Source: Talinum fruticosum (lineage: Eukaryota; Streptophyta; Magnoliopsida; Caryophyllales; Talinaceae). From it: a DNA stretch of 64,000 nt. Position numbers and translations under genes: made by a program. The notes under the pieces were generated by a model, which did not search any database, had not been told where the DNA came from, and was given only the letters and a program-made list of their open reading frames with translations. This document shows, piece by piece, positions 10,776 through 22,059 of this stretch (positions are counted from its first letter, which is position 1; each line of letters starts with the position of its first letter). The stretch is from the NCBI GenBank assembly GCA_021018815.1, contig JAITYX010000003.1, forward strand, positions 434,001 to 498,000, read 5' to 3'.

Positions 10776-12452
10776 TCAAGTTGATACAAAATTGATGTTT
10801 GGACAAAAAAAAACAAGAGAAAAAAAGTTAAGACGGTGGAGTGGGTGCGGTCTAAGTGGAAGCGGATGAACGTTTTGTGCGCTTTTGCTGATATGCTTGT
10901 GAAGACGTTGAAGATCCGGGTGGTGGCAACACCGGTATCTCCGGCAAGGGCTCGGCTCCGAGTGGCGGACCCAGAATGAGATCATCCAGAGGTTCATCCT
11001 CTTGAAATGCCACGGAGGGTGGTGCTTCCTCCGGCTTGACTACTGCGGACTGTCCAGAGCATCTGCGGGGTCTTCGACTCACTCGAGGCTCGCTGTCCGA
11101 GCTTATCGGTCCCAGTTAGGAGCGGGAGCACCTTGTCCCTCGGCTTCTTCCTTTTCTTCTCCTTCTTCCTCTTTCTCTTCTTCTTCCTTCTCTCCTTCCT
11201 CCTTCTCCTCGGAATGAGCTGCTTCAACCGCAACCTCTTCTTCTTCTTGACTGCCTCTCCGGATAGAGACTTGTCGGGGCTCGAGGACTCTTCAATTGTT
11301 TCGAGTCTGTCCGAGTCCTGAGCTATTTGGAGCACCTTTCTTTGAGGATAATCATCTCCTACTGCTCCTTCACCAAAGCCTTCATTTCGAGGACCATATC
11401 TTGCTTGCTCTCGAATCTAAGATTGGGCTGTTTTTGGTTGATGGTCATGGGGTCGAAGGACGATCTTGAAGGAACGAAGAGTGTGTCGGATTTTCGTTGA
11501 CACGAGAGGAGAGCTTGTCTATTAGAGTTGTAGATAAGGCGACGAGTGACGGTGAGAGGTGGACCTGAGGTGGAAGCACCACCGAGTGGAGGAGGGAGTG
11601 AGAGATGATTCTAAGTCCGAGGCGGAGGAAAGGGTTGCCTCGGTTCGAGCTATGGACCCGGACACCTGGTTGGGTTTCCTAGTATCCATAGCCGATAAGC
11701 TCTTTTACGCCAGCAAGCTGTGGTAGCCTCGGACGCTTCTTTTTGGTCTAAGGGAGAGGAACCTTGAATTGTTTAAAGACAAGGGTGAGTAAGGCTCCAA
11801 AAGGAAGAGGGGTGGATTTCTTTGTCCGAGCTGGCACAGAGGCCATTTGCTCGATTATGGTGGGGAAGAGGTCTATGTCGTAGCCCTCAAGAATGTCGAA
11901 CGGAGCTTTGAGAATCTTTAAATTTGGATTCTCTTTGCTTGGAATGATGAGAAAAGAAGGTTCTCATCAGCAAGATACAGAGGAGTCGAGCCTCGGTCTT
12001 CATCCGAGTCACTGAAAAGTTTTTGCGTTACTTAGGGACTTCCTTGGCGTACTTTTTAAAGAACTCATCCGCAACTTCATTGAAGGGGATGGGGTTGTTA
12101 TGGAGGAAAATAAAAGAAACCTTAAAAAGTCGATGGAGGAGAGAGAGATTGATGCGAACGATGATATTACGAACTCGTGAGGTGATGATCCCCTCATAGC
12201 TAGAGAGGTTCGAATAGAACTCAGCAATGAGTTTGAGGTATATGAATTCTCATAAACGAGAGGAAATTGTATACCCCTATGGTTTTGATGTGTTTCAACC
12301 ATGAAAAGTTTATGGTTGGGAAGAATTTGTCATCCAACGTAAGATGTTGGGTGATAAAGATCTTAGAGGGTTAGAAGGACCCTCTTGACTTTTGGTTCTA
12401 GGTTTCTTGGTGGCGGAACCTAGAAAATCGAAGCGAAACCTGTTTTAGGCAT
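10776..12452 (-). pseudogene. Copia-1 env-like extra ORF remnant
   Basis: A start ATGCCTAAA lies at 12452 on the minus strand and hits a stop after 10 codons, probably through a frameshift. Downstream blocks match the copia-2 extra ORF (60345-62101) in order: SRVRNIIVRIN near 12150-12180, KNFSVTR near 12000-12025 and EDEPLDDLILGPPLGAEPL at 10940-11000. The C-terminal third (11100-11335) is Lys/Glu/Arg-rich. Extra ORFs at this place in Sireviruses are called envelope-like, but no role has been shown and I see no convincing signal peptide or fusion motif. Many frameshifts make this copy non-functional. Confidence 0.65.
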
Positions 12453-12625
12453 GGTTGAGAATTTTTGAGATGAGAGTGAGCTAACTTCGAAGAAACGAGA
12501 GAGAGAGGAGAGAGAGTGCGATAGTACTTGAGAGCGCTTTAGAGCTTGAGAGTTCTTGAGAGCTTGAGATTGCGAGAATGTAGATTAGCAGAGAGTAAAG
12601 TAGCGAAATGAAGGAAAATAGATGC

Positions 12626-12633
12626 GATTTATA
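12626..12633 (-). promoter_or_regulatory. Internal TATA box upstream of the copia-1 env-like ORF
   Basis: The minus strand reads CCGCTATAAATCGC about 175 bp before the ATGCCTAAA start. The intervening leader is TC-rich (12470-12560). Copia-2 has the same layout at 60092-60345. Confidence 0.55.
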
Positions 12634-13079
12634 GCGGAAAAAATGTCCTTTAGTATCCGTTCGACCCAATTCTCCAACGGTCGCCTCAAACCGGTGTGTC
12701 TATTCTGCTGTCCAACGATTACAATTCCGAGTGTCTATCTCCCAACGGCGAGTTCACTTGTCGGTTGCGCGCAATAGAGAGAGAGAAAGGGAAATTTTAA
12801 AAGAAATTTATGAAATTCTCCACTAATATAGAGATGATTTCGAAGTTTAAAGTCCAATTTTTCTAAAAATTTGAGTCCGATTCGATAAAGTTTCGACTCG
12901 GAAAGCATAAACAGATATTAACTCCTAGCTCAATAACACTAGGTCAACTGAACTAGTTGTTATTAATCCAAAGAAAAGAACCTTGTAACACCTAATCATA
13001 CCAGATGATTTCACTTAGAAAAACACATAATCATGCATTTATCATGCCAAGTTCATTCCTAATAAAGCAAAACTAATCC

Positions 13080-13540
13080 TCACTAAGTGGCTTAGTAAAC
13101 ATATCAGCTAACTGAAATTTTATAGGAATGAATTCAAGTTCAATATCACCTTTCTTAGAATGGTCTCTTAGAAAATGATACCTTACCCCAATATGCTTTG
13201 TCCTTGAGTGCTAAAGCTGGATTCTTAGCGATGCTGATTACACTCGATTGTCACACTTGATTGGAATTGATTTGAATGAAAGTCCAAGGTGTTTCAAATA
13301 TTGCTTGATCCGCAGAATCCGAGCACAACATGCTCCAGTCGCAATGTACTCGGCTTCAGCGATTGATAGAGCAAGCGAGTTCCGCTTCTTTGAGTGCCAT
13401 GATATAAGGGATTGACCAAGAAACTGGCATGCTCCTGAGGTGGTCTTTCTATCAACTTTGTATCCAGCACAGTCGGTATCCGAGTATCCAGTGAGGGTTA
13501 GTTACGAGTCTCTTGAGAGCCACAGACCTAGATTATAAGT
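13080..13540 (-). pseudogene. Copia-1 RNase H remnant
   Basis: Minus-strand blocks in order are GYSDTDCAGYKVDRK near 13450-13500, TSGACQFLGQSLISWHSKKRN near 13380-13440, LALSIAEAEYIATGACCARIL near 13320-13380 and, at 13100-13200, RDHSKKGDIELEFIP and QLADMFTKPL. The D of SDTDCAG and the E of AEAEY are the expected catalytic acidic residues and are present. Frameshifts split the region. RNase H removes the RNA template during reverse transcription. Confidence 0.75.
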
Positions 13541-14530
13541 CCGTGCAACATATCCGAAGATTCTCTTCACCATATTGAGATGTGATTGTTTTGGATTAGC
13601 TTGAAATCTCGCACATAGACATACACTAAACATTATGTCTGGCCTACTAGATGTGAGATATAGCAGAGATCCAATAATACCTCAATAGAGTTTCGATCTA
13701 CTTGCTTTACCTTTTTCATCCGAGTCCAGTTTTATCTTTGCTACTTATTGGTGTTGCTTGCATGTTTTGCATCTTGAAGCTTGTACTTCTTCAGCAACTC
13801 CTTGGTATACTTTGATTGATGGACATAGATGCCATCTTTGTCTTGCTTGGATTTGTAGACCAAGGAAAAAATTGAGCTCTCCCATCATGCTCATTTGGAA
13901 TTCTTGTCTAATTAACTTAGAAAAATCTCGACAGAGATTTTCATTAGTAACTCAAAAATTATATCATCAACATAGATTTGAACACTAAGAAAGCCTTTCC
14001 CCTAGTTTTTATGAAAAGAATTTTGTCAATCTAACCTCTTTTGAAATCATTGTCAAGCAAGAAACTGCTCGAGTCTTTCACACTAAGCTCTCGAAGCTTG
14101 TTTAAGACCGTAAAGAGCCTTTTGCAACTTGAAAACATGATTTGCAAAATTTTGAGTTTTCAAATCCAGGGGTTGCTAATATAAACTTCCTCTTGAATGA
14201 AACCATTCAGAAAAGCACGTTTGACATCCATTTGATATAATTTAATATTCATGCTTGATGTAAATGCCAATAGGATTCTAATCGCTTCAATCCTAGCAAG
14301 CTGGTGCAAAGGTTTCCCCATAATTAATTCCTTCTTCTTGATTGTAACCTTAAGCCACAAGTCTAGCCTTATTTCGACTACCAACCCATCCCCATCCAGT
14401 TTGTTCATAAAAACCCATTTAGTTTCTAAGACTGGGTGGTTAGAAGGTCGTTTGGTCAAAGTCCGAGACTTGGTTGCTTTTAAATTAATTAAGTTCCTCT
14501 TGCATGGCCTCTACCTATTCAGGTTCATTT
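13541..14530 (-). pseudogene. Copia-1 reverse transcriptase remnant
   Basis: The frame at 14160-14459 carries ETKWVFMNKLD, ARIEAIRILLAFTSSMNIK and LYQMDVKRAFLNGFIQEEVY, the palm and finger text of Ty1/copia RT. The YVDD active site is encoded at 13963-13974 (minus). The usual PPGF block after the NG-F motif is garbled and stops or frameshifts occur near 14160, 14080 and 13940. RT copies the element RNA into cDNA; this copy retains the active-site residues but not the frame. Confidence 0.8.
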
Positions 14531-14852
14531 AGGGCCTCTAGTGCATTTCTAGGTTCGAGTTAATGATATGAATGCAGTGAATGCACATAGATTTTGCAAA
14601 GAAGAGCGAGTTCTTGCCCCACTATTGATGTCGGACAAGATGTTTTCGAGTGGGTGCCTCGAAGCATATTTGAATGCTCTATCTGTTCTCTGGTTTACCA
14701 GATTTATGGGTTGAACTGGTTGATCTTCACCGATCCGATCTTATTGGGCTTGCTCATTTATTTGACCTTCGATGATTCGAGATGACTCTAGAGTTGGTTC
14801 GATCCGAGTCATGATATTCTAAGCTACCTCAATCTGAGTTGCTTTTTCTTGA
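14531..14852 (-). other. Copia-1 integrase to RT linker
   Basis: The low-conservation linker between integrase and RT in copia pol. Short Arg/Glu-rich minus-strand text is visible but no domain. Confidence 0.4.
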
Positions 14853-15830
14853 CTACTGTCCGAGCTCATCTTCGACAAGATCATCTTCATCTCGACTGAG
14901 TTTCAAATTTGAGAATGTTGACTCACTTAGCTTTCCCTGACCAATCTCATCAAAAATAACGTCTATGCTTTCTTCCACTTTGTTAGTTCTTTTATTGAAA
15001 ATGCGATATGCTTTACTATGAGATGAATAACCAAGAAAAATACCTTCATCCGACCGAGCATCAAACTTGGTCGGGTGATCATTACCATTATTGTGAACAT
15101 AGCACTTACATTCGAAGGGTTTAAAGTATGAGATGTTAGGTTTCTTTCCCTTATAGAGTCGTATAGAGTTTTCTTCAAAATAGGTATGATGAGGCATCTA
15201 TTTAGTGTATAGTTTGTTGTGTTGATTGCCTCGGCCCAGAAATAGTAAGGCGGATCGTGTTCAATGATCATTGTCCTTCCTATTTCGTCAAGAGTTCGGT
15301 CCTTTCTCTCCACTACCCCATTACTGTTGAGGAGTTACGGGTGCTGAGAAGTTGCGGGAGATATCATTCTTGTCGCGAGAACTCTGCAAATTCGAGCAAT
15401 CGAATTCAATTCCATGGTCGGTTTGAATTCTTCGATCCGAGTCTAAGACTCTACGTGAATTTTCCTGCAGAGCTTGCTGAACTCTTTGAAGGCTTCATTT
15501 TTATGCTTAAGAAAACAAACGCAGGTAAATCGTGCGTAGTCATTAACAATCACCGGTACATATGATTTACCTCCGAGACTCTTTACGGGGATTTCACCAC
15601 ATAAACTCATATGCAACATTTCAAGTACTTTGGATGTGGAAACAATTTTGAGAGATTTCGAAGAAGATCCGACCTATTTCCCTTTTGTGCATGCTTTACA
15701 AATTTTATCTTTCTTGAATGCACAGTTAGGCAAACCTCGACTAAACCTGAGATGCAAGCTTTTTGATAGTATGCATGCTAACATGGCCTAGTCTACGATG
15801 CCATGTCAAACAATCATCATGCAGAGATGC
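14853..15830 (-). pseudogene. Copia-1 integrase remnant
   Basis: In element order: the zinc-binding region with RLGHVSMHTIKKL near 15740-15795; the core with FLKHKNEAFKEF near 15470-15515 and ERKDRTLDEIGRTMII at 15265-15313; then the C-terminal conserved block at 14853-15197 (PNISYFKPFECKCYVHNNG, FDARSDEGIFLGYSSHSKA). The Glu of the ER-K motif, third acidic residue of the DDE triad, is present. Frame breaks occur at about six places. Its C-terminal block is nearly the same as in copia-2 (57495-57790), which shows that the two are close relatives. Confidence 0.8.
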
Positions 15831-15886
15831 TTTTAAGCAAGATAAGTTCGACTTGGATCGGAAAGAGGAATAGTATAAGTATTACC

Positions 15887-16200
15887 TTATCTCTTACCTG
15901 AGAGCTTAGTCTCCTTGGTAGTTGCATTAGAAATATTGTAATTGATCCGAGCGAATCTTACCTCTTGACCTTTGTCACACGGTTGAGAGATGCACATTAG
16001 ATTGTAGTTTAATCCCTTGACAAGATAGACCAGGCTGACCAAGTTATCTCCTTTCCCAATCTTGCCTGTTCCAACTATCTTGCCCTTACTGTCATCTCCA
16101 AAAGTGACTTTGCATTTTTTGTAATCTTCCAACTTAGAAAAGAGTCTTAAATCTCCTGACAAGTGGTGTGAGCATCCACATTCTAGGTACCAATGACTTT
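15887..16200 (-). pseudogene. Copia-1 aspartic protease region with altered active site
   Basis: The minus strand reads HWYLECGCSHHLSGDLRLF, then KVTFGDDSKGKIVGTGKIGKG and VYLVKGLNYNLM. In copia elements the active-site motif is normally WYLDSGCSRHMTGD. Here the catalytic DSG reads ECG, so even with an intact frame the protease should be inactive. Copia-2 keeps DSG at the same place (near 56570). The segment runs without a stop for 91 codons (15887-16162). Confidence 0.8.
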
Positions 16201-16535
16201 TTGTCCTTTTCGAGTTACCTGCAAGTTAGAAACATACTAACCCTTCTCACTTCCTCTAACGAACCCAAGTAACTCCCTTTACTATGGTTCTTTTCTTAGG
16301 AAGAAGACTCTTAGGAAGCCAAATTGAATTACTTTAGGTTTTGTCCGATTTTGAGTCTTCTTTTTAGAAAAGTGAGTCTCGTGTCTCTTTCGTTTGAAAA
16401 TTTTTTCTTTTATAAACTAGTGGAAAAGGTTTTCTTCGTAAGCTAGTATGGGCTCGAGTCCTCCTTTCATTCTTATGAATAAGACCATGCTCAGCCTTCC
16501 TAAACTTTACGGTTTTGGAATCCTTTTTAAAAGAT
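16201..16535 (-). other. Copia-1 gag to protease junction
   Basis: Basic, low-complexity minus-strand text (Lys/Arg/Ser-rich) between the gag coiled coil and the protease, matching 56160-56560 of copia-2 in character. No domain is seen. Confidence 0.4.
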
Positions 16536-17570
16536 CTAAGTAGGAATTTGATTCCTTCTCTTTGTTAAAACCAAGTCCTTCCTTTCGAAGGAGACACATT
16601 GAGAGCCTAAGGGCATGTTAAGGTTTTTCCGACCTTGAGTAAATTTCAAAACAACCTTGTGAGACTCATTCAGCTTTTGTTTTGGATGCTCGTTTTCTCT
16701 TCCGAGTTTCTCGGACTCGGTCTCATTAGCTTTCGTACTACTCTTGAGTTCTCTTAGAGTAAGTCTCAGCTTTTTCAATTCATTTTTCAAACCAATGCTC
16801 TTAGAAGTAAGAGACTCGAGTTGTTTTTTGTATTGTGAAGAATCAAAATTGGACTTTTCTTCCAAAGTGTAAATGTATTTAGCTAAATCAAGTTTGGAGA
16901 ACTTAAGAAAGTACTCTATTACGTCCCGAGGATTTGTCTCCTCATTATCCGAGTTGTCGAAGTCCGACTCGGATTCGGCTTCGAGTCCGATAGTTCCATC
17001 GGACATTTTGACTCGTCCGAGTCTTCATGTTCTTTAGATGAATCTTCATCACTCCATGTGGACATCATAGCCTTCTTCTTCTTTCAGTCCCTCTTTCTTC
17101 TTTGACGAGTCTTTGACTATGTGATCTTTCTTTGCCACATTTAAAACAGACCGAGTTCTTAATTAAAGATAACTTTGAAGGGGAAGAGTGTTTACCTTTT
17201 CTATCCTTCTTATCTTTCTTGTAGAACTCTTCTCTTGGCCTTTTTTCCCATTTCTTGTGCTTCATCATTCTTTTGAAGCGTTGAGCAATAAGTTCCATAG
17301 GATCTTCTTCTAAATTCGAGGAACTCGGATTTTCTCCTTGGCTTTATGAGGCCTTCAGCGTAATGTTCTTTTTAGTGTTGACCTCGACATCCTCTTCTTC
17401 CGGATGGATTTCATCGGTAAGTAGCTTCCTAATCGGTTCGTCCGGCTTTAGTTGTGAGAGGTTCTTCCAATGCACGAAATTTGATCCTTTGAACTTTGGT
17501 GGTCTGCTGGAAGATCTTCCTTCATCGAACTCTCAATTGTTCCGAGCCATCCGATCTTTAGACGTTTAGG
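16536..17570 (-). pseudogene. Copia-1 gag remnant (nucleocapsid and coiled coil)
   Basis: Gag begins near 17565 with text resembling EGRSSSRPPKFKGSNF. At 17065-17298 are a Lys-rich stretch (KRPREEFYKKDKKDRKGK) and a damaged zinc knuckle, CFKCGKERSHSQ, where a CX2CX4HX4C motif is expected. At 16536-17006 is an open frame of 156 codons with a likely coiled coil (VIEYFLKFSKLDLAKYIYTLEEK, then Lys/Leu/Glu heptads) and a conserved end LGSQCVSFERK. Gag forms the virus-like particle core and the knuckle binds RNA. The first third is heavily deleted (about 300 bp from the start to the knuckle). Confidence 0.75.
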
Positions 17571-17595
17571 CTATTAGACCCTTTACGAAAGGCTA

Positions 17596-17607
17596 GGCTC
17601 GATACCA
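17596..17607 (-). promoter_or_regulatory. Copia-1 primer-binding site (initiator Met-tRNA type)
   Basis: On the minus strand, two bases after the 5' LTR, the sequence reads TGGTATCGAGCC. It differs from the usual TGGTATCAGAGC complement of initiator Met-tRNA by loss of one A. Copia-2 has the same variant at 54655. Confidence 0.75.
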
Positions 17608-17609
17608 AT

Positions 17610-19086
17610 TGAAGGTTTTCTCTGTCTTTGTCACCTTAGAGAAAGGGTGAATAGGGTGATGAGGAAACTTTAACAAACTTAGAAGATTTAAGCTTGAAAA
17701 GAATAGTCAAGACAGTCCGAGTCTAGATTGGACTTAGAAAGGTATGAACTCATATTTACGTGGAAACCCTCCTGGGGCGGAACACCACGGCACTCGCTAG
17801 TGCAAGCACCATGTCAAATCCACTATTTTGAATCCACAAAATACAGTAGGCTCGACTCAACCAGAATTGCTCCCTTAAACAATTTCTTAAAGAGTTTTCC
17901 TAGACTCGAAATTCCCTTATCCGATCTAGTACTTCCTAACCGAGGTCACCTTTACAGACTAGGGACAACTGAGCTGAGTTAACCCGTCATGACTCAGTAA
18001 AGGTACCTTACTTAGAGAGTAAGAATGAGTATGTAACTGATTACAAGACTTTACAACTCGGAAAAGTATTAAGTACGAGACTTGGATTTATAAGAAGATT
18101 GAATGAGTATTATACAAAGAGATATAATTTCAGCAATGTGTTTCCGCAATTTTCAAGTCTTGAGAATTGGCTTCTATTTATAGATGACCAAGCAGATTAG
18201 TTGTTGTGATTAGTTTCTAAACGAAGTCCTTTGTGACCGTTGTAACGGTTCTTTTGAGTGACTCGTAAAAGATCCGTTGAGATGTAAACATTGTGCGATA
18301 GCTTTTTACTCCTAAGGGTGTTCCAATCAACTGGTGTTTTCCGAAAAGTAAGATGGAAACCACCGTTAAGCTTGGCTTTGATGTTTTCCAATTTTGGAAA
18401 CAGACAACCCCGACACGACTTCTAGGCCTTGTTCGAAGTAGAAAAGCCTTGTCTACTCGTGATTTACGACTTGAAGCCGATTACTTTTGTATTTCAAAAA
18501 TGAGATAACCTCGTTTAGATAACCTATAAAAGTAAACAATTTTGGTTCTTAAAGTATAAAATACTTTGGTCCATGATTTGGTACGGATAATAATTTAATT
18601 AAGATAATTAAGTGCATAATTATCCGAGGCCTAGAAGAATGAAATTTTCTAAGTCTAATATTCATTATACTCAAATTCCATGAAAGTCGAGTCTTAAGAA
18701 AGATCAAGTTATAAGAGTTAGAAAATATCAAAGTATAAGTACTTGATCTAGACAAATAACTCTCAAACAAACATGCTCGACTTAAAAATAGGAATTAACA
18801 CTATAATTCACTTTGCTTTGAAATATGCAGTCGAAACTCAAATGTAAAGCGTTCGAGAGATTATTTGAACATCCGATAAATCTGAGTGATGTCCGAGTGA
18901 CTCGAAACATCAATGCAAGTTGATAGAGAAGAAAGTATTTTCCGAGTCGATCGGAATCGAATGAAAACATATGCAATAGTTTCTATAGTACTCGGAATGA
19001 CTTGTAATAAAAACTTAGGAGGGATGAGGTTTGTACCTATCTTTGGTAGTACACAAAATGGTCTAGTTTCAAAGTCCGAGTCTTCA
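17610..19086 (-). repeat. Copia-1 5' LTR
   Basis: This is the same length as the left LTR (1477 bp) with the same terminal bases. A TATA-like CTATAAATAGAAG (minus) lies at 18171-18183 and should start the genomic transcript. The AAAGTAT inverted repeat is at 18551-18567. The extreme 3' end differs from the left LTR over the last 30 bp or so. Confidence 0.9.
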
Positions 19087-20385
19087 AAACACAAAACATC
19101 TTCAAGCACCACTTAAATAGCCTTTTGCCTTGAGTCGATCTCGCAAATCCTCTTTTCTTCCGAACCGTGCAAGAGCCGAGATGAGCCTTTAGAGATTATG
19201 GAGTCCCATAGTGTATGTCGAGAAATTCCAAGTATAGAATACTGCATTCTACTTTTGTGCAAGTCGGACAAGCAACTAAAGACCCAAAGATGACGTTAAA
19301 GTGTTGCATTTCGTGATCGGGAGTATCAAAGTGCTGCATTTTTAGCGTCACGAGACAGCCCGTACAACTAGAAGCTTTCCCCTCTAATAGACGTCGTGGC
19401 CAGCGCCCGCCTTCTAGAAGCATGGTGCAACACTCGTGTTTTGAATTTGGAGAGTCCTGGGAGACACAACTAGGGCACAAAACCCTAGGAGGGTCCGGTT
19501 GGCCGCGCCTGCATCCTCCCTTTTAACTCCGTTCTATTCAGCTTTATCATCTTCTAATCTGGTTCTTTCTTTTAAGGAATGGTTTTATTTCAGCTATTTG
19601 GACGGCTGATAAGAGGCAAACCCTAGGTCGTTTAAGACTTAGGTCCTCTCCTATAAATAGAGAGCCTTGGCTCTCATTTCCATACTGACTTCCTACCTTA
19701 GCATCATGCTGCTGAAAGCCAACTTGAATGTTGTCATCTAACCATTACTCTACTCGAATTTTCTAAAAACATTCATCTTTCACCATTGAATCTGTGCAAA
19801 GAGCTAAAGTATATTCGATTGTTCTTATCTCTAGGCACTCATTCAACTGATCACTACCATACCCTAGACACAATTCACAAAACTAGCCCTTTTCTACGGA
19901 TTGTCACGATTGCATCGAGAGATTCGCCTAGGAGATCCAGATCGGCAAGGTGGGACAAGCTAAGGGCAATATTTCAGTCTTCAAATGGTTATACTTATTT
20001 TTGTTTTATTCGCTTTCGTATTATTGTTTAAGAGATGTAATGGCTTTAACTTCCTCCCCAACCGATGTAATCTTTTATTTCCTTTTTCTTTCTTTTATCG
20101 CTTTTCTTTACCATTTTCCTTGTTATGTTTTGGTTGCGCATGTTGTATGCTTGTTTTCTTGCATCTTTATTAATACACTAATTGAACTAGTAATGGTCAT
20201 CTTCGCACAGGATGAATGGAGGGATTTATCCCTACATTTCGTATTCTTGCCCCGAATCCAATTCTCGGTTTAAGACCGATGAAGTCATTTTTTAGTCTTT
20301 TCGATCTTAGTTTTTCCCATACTAAGATCGAGGGGGCAAGTCTTATTTTTGTGTTTTTGTTAGTTTTTTCCTTCTTAAAAACTTA
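19087..20385 (+). mobile_element. Tat 3' LTR, second part
   Basis: This continues the LTR after copia-1, starting with the TSD copy AAACA. It carries a TATA box at 19652 and a long AT-rich downstream region. The right end is uncertain. ACCGGCGACTCCC at 20384-20396 resembles the start of a Tat primer-binding site (TGGCGACTCC), so the LTR may end just before it, but a 3' LTR should not be followed by such a site. Confidence 0.5.
19652..19659 (+). promoter_or_regulatory. TATA box of the Tat LTR
   Basis: TCTCCTATAAATAGAGAGCC lies inside the LTR about 500 bp after copia-1. TATAAATA with GC-rich flanks is the plant consensus. Confidence 0.65.
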
Positions 20386-20639
20386 CCGGCGACTCCCTTA
20401 TTTCATGTTTGATTCTATTCGAATAGGCATCTCGGTGTGTTACGGTTGTAAGAACAAGTAAGAGGAGGATCTGGATCTGCCCACTAGGGAAGAGGCCGAG
20501 GCTGACTCCATCATCCTCTACCTCTAGCGGGCGCCTGCCTTCGCCGGGTACAGGCGGTCGGCGAGTAAAGCTTCGGTGTAGATTGGTGTTTTCAAACCAA
20601 TTTGGCCGTAAAGCTTCACGACACGACCAAAACCCTAAT
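20386..20639. other. Unassigned junction between the Tat LTR and the G0 LTR
   Basis: About 250 bp containing a GC-rich piece (GCGGGCGCCTGCC near 20527) and two near-copies of GTAAAGCTTC (20567 and 20611). I see no gene and cannot place the element boundaries here. Confidence 0.4.
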
Positions 20640-21241
20640 TTTATTTTATTCCTTAATTGGAAAATAAGATCCCGAAAATTCTGAAAATAATTTTAAAATA
20701 AAAAGGTTAAAAAAACCGCCATTGAACTTTGCTTAATTTGTTTTAAATCGGATTTAACAAAACTCGAAATCTTAATAAAAGATTCATCCGCATATTCCAA
20801 AATGGACTTTATAAAACCGTCTTCAAAATCAATCCTTAAAAGAGAGACCGACATGAGTGGGGAAGCTCAGCGAGGCTCCCTAGGTCGGTCGTGGTTCCTA
20901 CGATTATGAATATGTGCGTAAAAGTACTAGTTAGGTAGCATCTGTTACCACTAAAGTATTAAAAACGATATCTTGATGTCTACTTTTCAAACTTGCAAAT
21001 ATGTTCCAAAGAAGTGAAATCGAGTAAGAATGATAGCAAATTAGGGTATGCCTTCTATTACGATAAAAGCATTTTGAGATTGTTTTAAGATTATTGATCG
21101 AAACATGCTTGATGAGTGAATGTGTTAAAGAAATTGTTTTAAATCGACTTAGCTAGGATCATTTACCACAAGGTAGGGTTCTAGCTAGGAGTTCCGGTGT
21201 ATCAAGATACCCGATCGGAAACTTCCTAGAGATAGGTTCCG
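20640..21241 (+). mobile_element. G0 5' LTR, left part (Tekay/Del-like), split by CACTA-1
   Basis: From about 20700 the sequence resembles the G1 and G2 solo LTRs near 34750-35055 and 38400-38715, most clearly in the GATAGGT(T)CCG block at its right end. CACTA-1 interrupts that block. The first half of the LTR is missing or too diverged to see, and the left edge is approximate. Confidence 0.5.
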
Positions 21242-21289
21242 CACTACTATGGAAAACACTTTTAACTACGGTTAAAAACAACATTTAAC

Positions 21290-21575
21290 GACAGTTAACG
21301 GACGTCGTGTATTTGGATCTCGTTGTATGTACCACCTTTGACTCCTGTTCAAAACCGTAGTCATAGGTCAATATATGACGACGGTTCAAATGAAAAACCG
21401 TAGTCATAGGTCAATAAATGCCGATGGTTTCTTCATCTTAACCATCGTCATAGGCCTTCCTCTCAAGTTGGACAAACTTATTACATAGCACCTATGACGA
21501 TGGTTCCTTCGGTTGAACTGTCATCATAGATGAGCCTATGACGATGGTTCTACGTTAAGAACCATCATCATAAGT
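21290..21575. repeat. CACTA-1 left subterminal repeats
   Basis: About eight direct and inverted copies of a TATGACGAYGGTT / AACCGTAGTCATAGG unit. Subterminal arrays bind the transposase in En/Spm elements. Confidence 0.8.
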
Positions 21576-22059
21576 CCGATTTTTTAAAAATAATTTTTCT
21601 TGTGTTTTCTTGTCTCTCCGTATAGTACAAAAACAAAATATACAAACATATATACAAACCACAATCCAATACACTCTTCACCAAAATATATACAAAACAA
21701 CATGCTCATCACATTTTGTATATAGGCCTTCCTCTTCACCAGAATATATATACAAAACAACAAACACATATACAAACCACACTCCTATGTACATATTTAT
21801 ACCTATAACTGTGTATGAATACTAAAATCACAAACGTGACCTATCAAATAACAAAGAATAAGCTGTAATAGATATACCTATTCCTTTATAAAGTTGTATA
21901 CAAACTCTGCCCAACCTTGTTTTAACTTGTTGAGCACTTCATCTATTATAGGGAATGGGTGGCTTCTTTCCTAGGAAATATTGTAACCAATGCTATAAAA
22001 GACATATTAATTAGGTTAGTGCAAGTGTTAATCAAGTTGAAAAAAGAATATATAATAAT
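21576..22059. other. CACTA-1 AT-rich noncoding stretch
   Basis: Contains diverged copies of an ATATACAAA-rich unit (21640-21780). This is probably the 3' untranslated side of the minus-strand gene. Confidence 0.4.

Larger units (their letters stand above)
8860..19086 (-). mobile_element. Copia-1: full-length Sirevirus-type Ty1/copia element, minus strand
   Basis: Both LTRs are 1477 bp (8860-10336 and 17610-19086). The 5-bp target-site duplication AAACA is perfect (8855-8859, 19087-19091). On the minus strand the order is 5' LTR, primer site, gag with a zinc knuckle and coiled coil, protease, integrase, RT, RNase H, an env-like extra ORF, polypurine tract and 3' LTR. The extra ORF and large LTRs suggest the Sirevirus/Maximus lineage. 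All coding regions contain frameshifts or stops. It is inserted in the Tat 3' LTR. Confidence 0.9.
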
